NCBI RefSeq assembly: GCF_009789075.1
Contig: NZ_WNXQ01000001.1
Location: 496,001 to 560,000 of the forward strand
Length of the DNA: 64,000 bases
Source of the DNA: Pseudooceanicola pacificus
GTDB lineage: Bacteria; Pseudomonadota; Alphaproteobacteria; Rhodobacterales; Rhodobacteraceae
Direction: 5' to 3'
The notes below the pieces were generated by a model. It was not told where the DNA came from. It saw only the letters and a program-made list of their open reading frames with translations, and ran no database searches. How positions within the stretch are numbered: position 1 is the first letter of the stretch; each line of letters starts with the position of its first letter. A program made the position numbers and the translations under genes. Shown here piece after piece: positions 59,701 through 62,700 of this stretch.

Positions 59701-62700
59701 CGCCGTCCTCGAACACCATGCCTGTGGCATCGGCGACGACATAGATACGCAACCGTTCAGAGAAACCCCCGGGCAGGGCGATCTGTTCCGAGCGCAGGTA
59801 GCTGCCGCCGGGGGCCAGCCCGCCGTCGCGCAGGTATTCGCCCAGCAGGATGTCGTCGCCATCGCCGATGATGCTGTCGCGCGAGGCCCAGACCTGATCG
59901 GTCCAGGCGGCCTCGCTCCCACGCTGGTCGGATATGTTGGTAACGGTCCAGCCCACGGTGATCGTCGCCGGATCGGCCACCACGCGGGCCGGTGCGGTGA
60001 CGTTGCTGACCTCAAGGTCGTAATGCGGGGCCAGCGCGATGCCGAAGGCGCGCGAGAAGGTGTTGTTGCTCTCGCCCTCCTCTTCCTCGACCACGTCGGT
60101 GGCATCGGTGACAACGATGATCCGCCAGTCGCCGCGCTGTTCGATGGGGACAACCAGGTCGACGCTCTGCATGTCGGGCGTCCCGGCGTCCAGCGCGGGG
60201 CGGGCCGTGGTTTGGTGCAGCAGGATATCGCCGTTGTCGACAACGCCGTCCCGGGACAGGTAGATGCGGTCGATCCGCCCGGCCGCAGCCGTGCCGAATC
60301 CTGCATTCTCGACCGTCCAGGCCACGGTGATGGCACTGCCCGACACGGCGCTTTCGGGCGCCGACAGGTTGGTGACCTGCAGATCCGGCACCGTCAGGCC
60401 GAAGGGGGCGTCGGACAGGGCCGAATTCTCCTCGCGCCCGCTTTCAAAGACCTGCTGCCCCTGGTCGGTGATGACGAGGAACCGCCACTGACCCGCCGGC
60501 AAGGTCGGCAGGGTGACCTCCAGTTCGACGTCAACGCCCGCACCGGCGGCGATCTGGCTGTTATGGATAAAGTCGCCCAGGAATTGCGCGCCCTGCGTGG
60601 TTCCGGTCGCGCTCAGGTAGACCCGGTCGCGGAACGGCGCGCGGGCGGGCCCCTCGCCGGTGTTGTCCACACGCCAGCGCACGGTCACGACCTCGCCCGG
60701 GGCGCCGTCGGCGGGACCTTCGACCCTGCTTGCCACAAGGTCGGCCGCGGGGCTGGAGGACAGACGCAGCGGCTCGATCGCGGCGGTGGCGTTGTTGTCC
60801 TCGGCTGCGCCTTCGGATACGGCTGCGGCGGCGTCGGTGACGACGATCAGACGCCAGGCGCCGTTCAACCCGCCGGGGATCGTGACATTGGCGCTGGCGG
60901 TGTAGGTCTGACCCACGGCCAGCGGCCCGGCGGGCGCGGCAACCTCGGCCAGCAGCACGTCAGAGCCATCCAGTACGTCGTCCCGGGACAGATAGGCCCG
61001 GTCGACCCAACCGCCGGTGGCCGGGGCCGCGCCGTCGTTGGTCACCCGCCACGAGATCGGAACCGTGTCGCCCCAGCTTGCCGCCGTGGGGCCGGCGACC
61101 GCCTCGACCCGCAGGTCGGGGGCCGTGGCGGCGGCGATCGCCACAGGCAGCAGGCCCGAGAGGTTGTTGCCCTCGCCGTCACCCTCCGTCACCGTATTGT
61201 TCGCATCGGTGATCACGGCCAGCTGGTAGTCGCCCAACAGCCCGGCGGGCAGGGTCAGGGCCAGGCTGACGTTTTCCGCCGCACCGGGGGCCAGCGCGGC
61301 GCGCGAGACCTCGCCCAGCACGATGTCGTCGGCATTGCCGATGATGTCGTCCGTCGACAGGACCACCCGGTCGACCCGCGCCTCAGAAGCGGCATCCCCG
61401 GCATTGGTGATCCGCCAGGCCACCGTCACCTGCGCCCCGGCCTGCGGCGCACCGGTCAGCGTCGGCACCGCCACCTGCAGGTCGGCATAGCTGCGTTCGC
61501 GCGAGGTGAAGGACAGGTATTCGACGTTGTTCGATTCGGCATCGCCGGCGGCGTTATCCTCCAGCACCCGGGTCGGGCCGGTGTAATCCAGCGTCACCTC
61601 AAGGCGCAGGTCCCCGGCCCCGTTGGAATTGTCGGGCAGGGTGAAGGCGATGCTCTGGCTGCGCGTGGCCCCGGCCCCGAGGATCTCTCCGGCCTGCACG
61701 GGAAAGGGGATCGGCTGGTCCAGCACATAGGTCCGGGTGGTGAAATTGTAGAGCCGGACGCGGTTGACGAAGGTCACCGGCACATCGGCGGTGCCGGTGT
61801 TCTGGACGTCCCACGAGAAGGTGACCGTGTCGCCCGCCTGCGGGTCGTCCGAAGAAATGGCCATGTTGGCGACCTGCAGGTCGGGGGCCGAAAGCACCTC
61901 CAGCGTGGTCACGTTGTTGGTCTCGCCGGTGCCCTCGTCGTTATCCTCGGCGATGCGGGTGTCGACATCGGTGGTGATCTCGAAACCGATGCGCCCGGTG
62001 CCGTCGGTGCCGTCCGGCCAGGTGAAGGTCAGGCTGCGCTCGACAGTACCGCCCGCGGCAATCGCGCCGTTGGTGGCGGGGTCGTAAGCCAGGCTCTGCA
62101 GGTCGAACTGCGGGCCGTTCCTGATGCTTAGATTGCGCAGGCGGACCTGTTCGGAAAACGCCTGCGTCACCGCGGCGCCACCGGCATTGCGCAGCGTCCA
62201 GCGCACCGTCACCGCCTGCCCCGGCACCCAGGCCCCGGCGGGTTCGGCGCGGATATTCTCGACCACCAGGTCAGGCAGGGCGTCGCTGACGGCGGTAAAG
62301 GCGACGGTGGCGATATTCGCCGTCTCGCGCGCGATGCCGCCGCTGGCCTCGTCCACCGCGTTGGTGATGTCGACCTCGACCTCGGCGATCAGCTCTCCGG
62401 CTCCGACAGCGCCGCGCGGCAGGGTCAGCACGGCCTGCCGGGTCACGCTGCCCCCGGCGCCCAGCGGGGCGGCAGGGGCCACAACCGCGACGCCAACGAT
62501 CTCTCCGCTGTCGGCGCGGCGCAGGATCACGCGGTCGCTCCAGGGCTGCGCCGCCGCGCCGCCGGTGTTGCGCACCGTCCACGACACCGTCACCGGCTGC
62601 CCGGCCTGCGGCGTGCCGACTGCGGCAACCGTCACGCCCGAGGGCACGAGGTCGGCGCGCACGGGGCTGGCAGAGCTGGCGGGCACAGGCGCGGCCCTGG

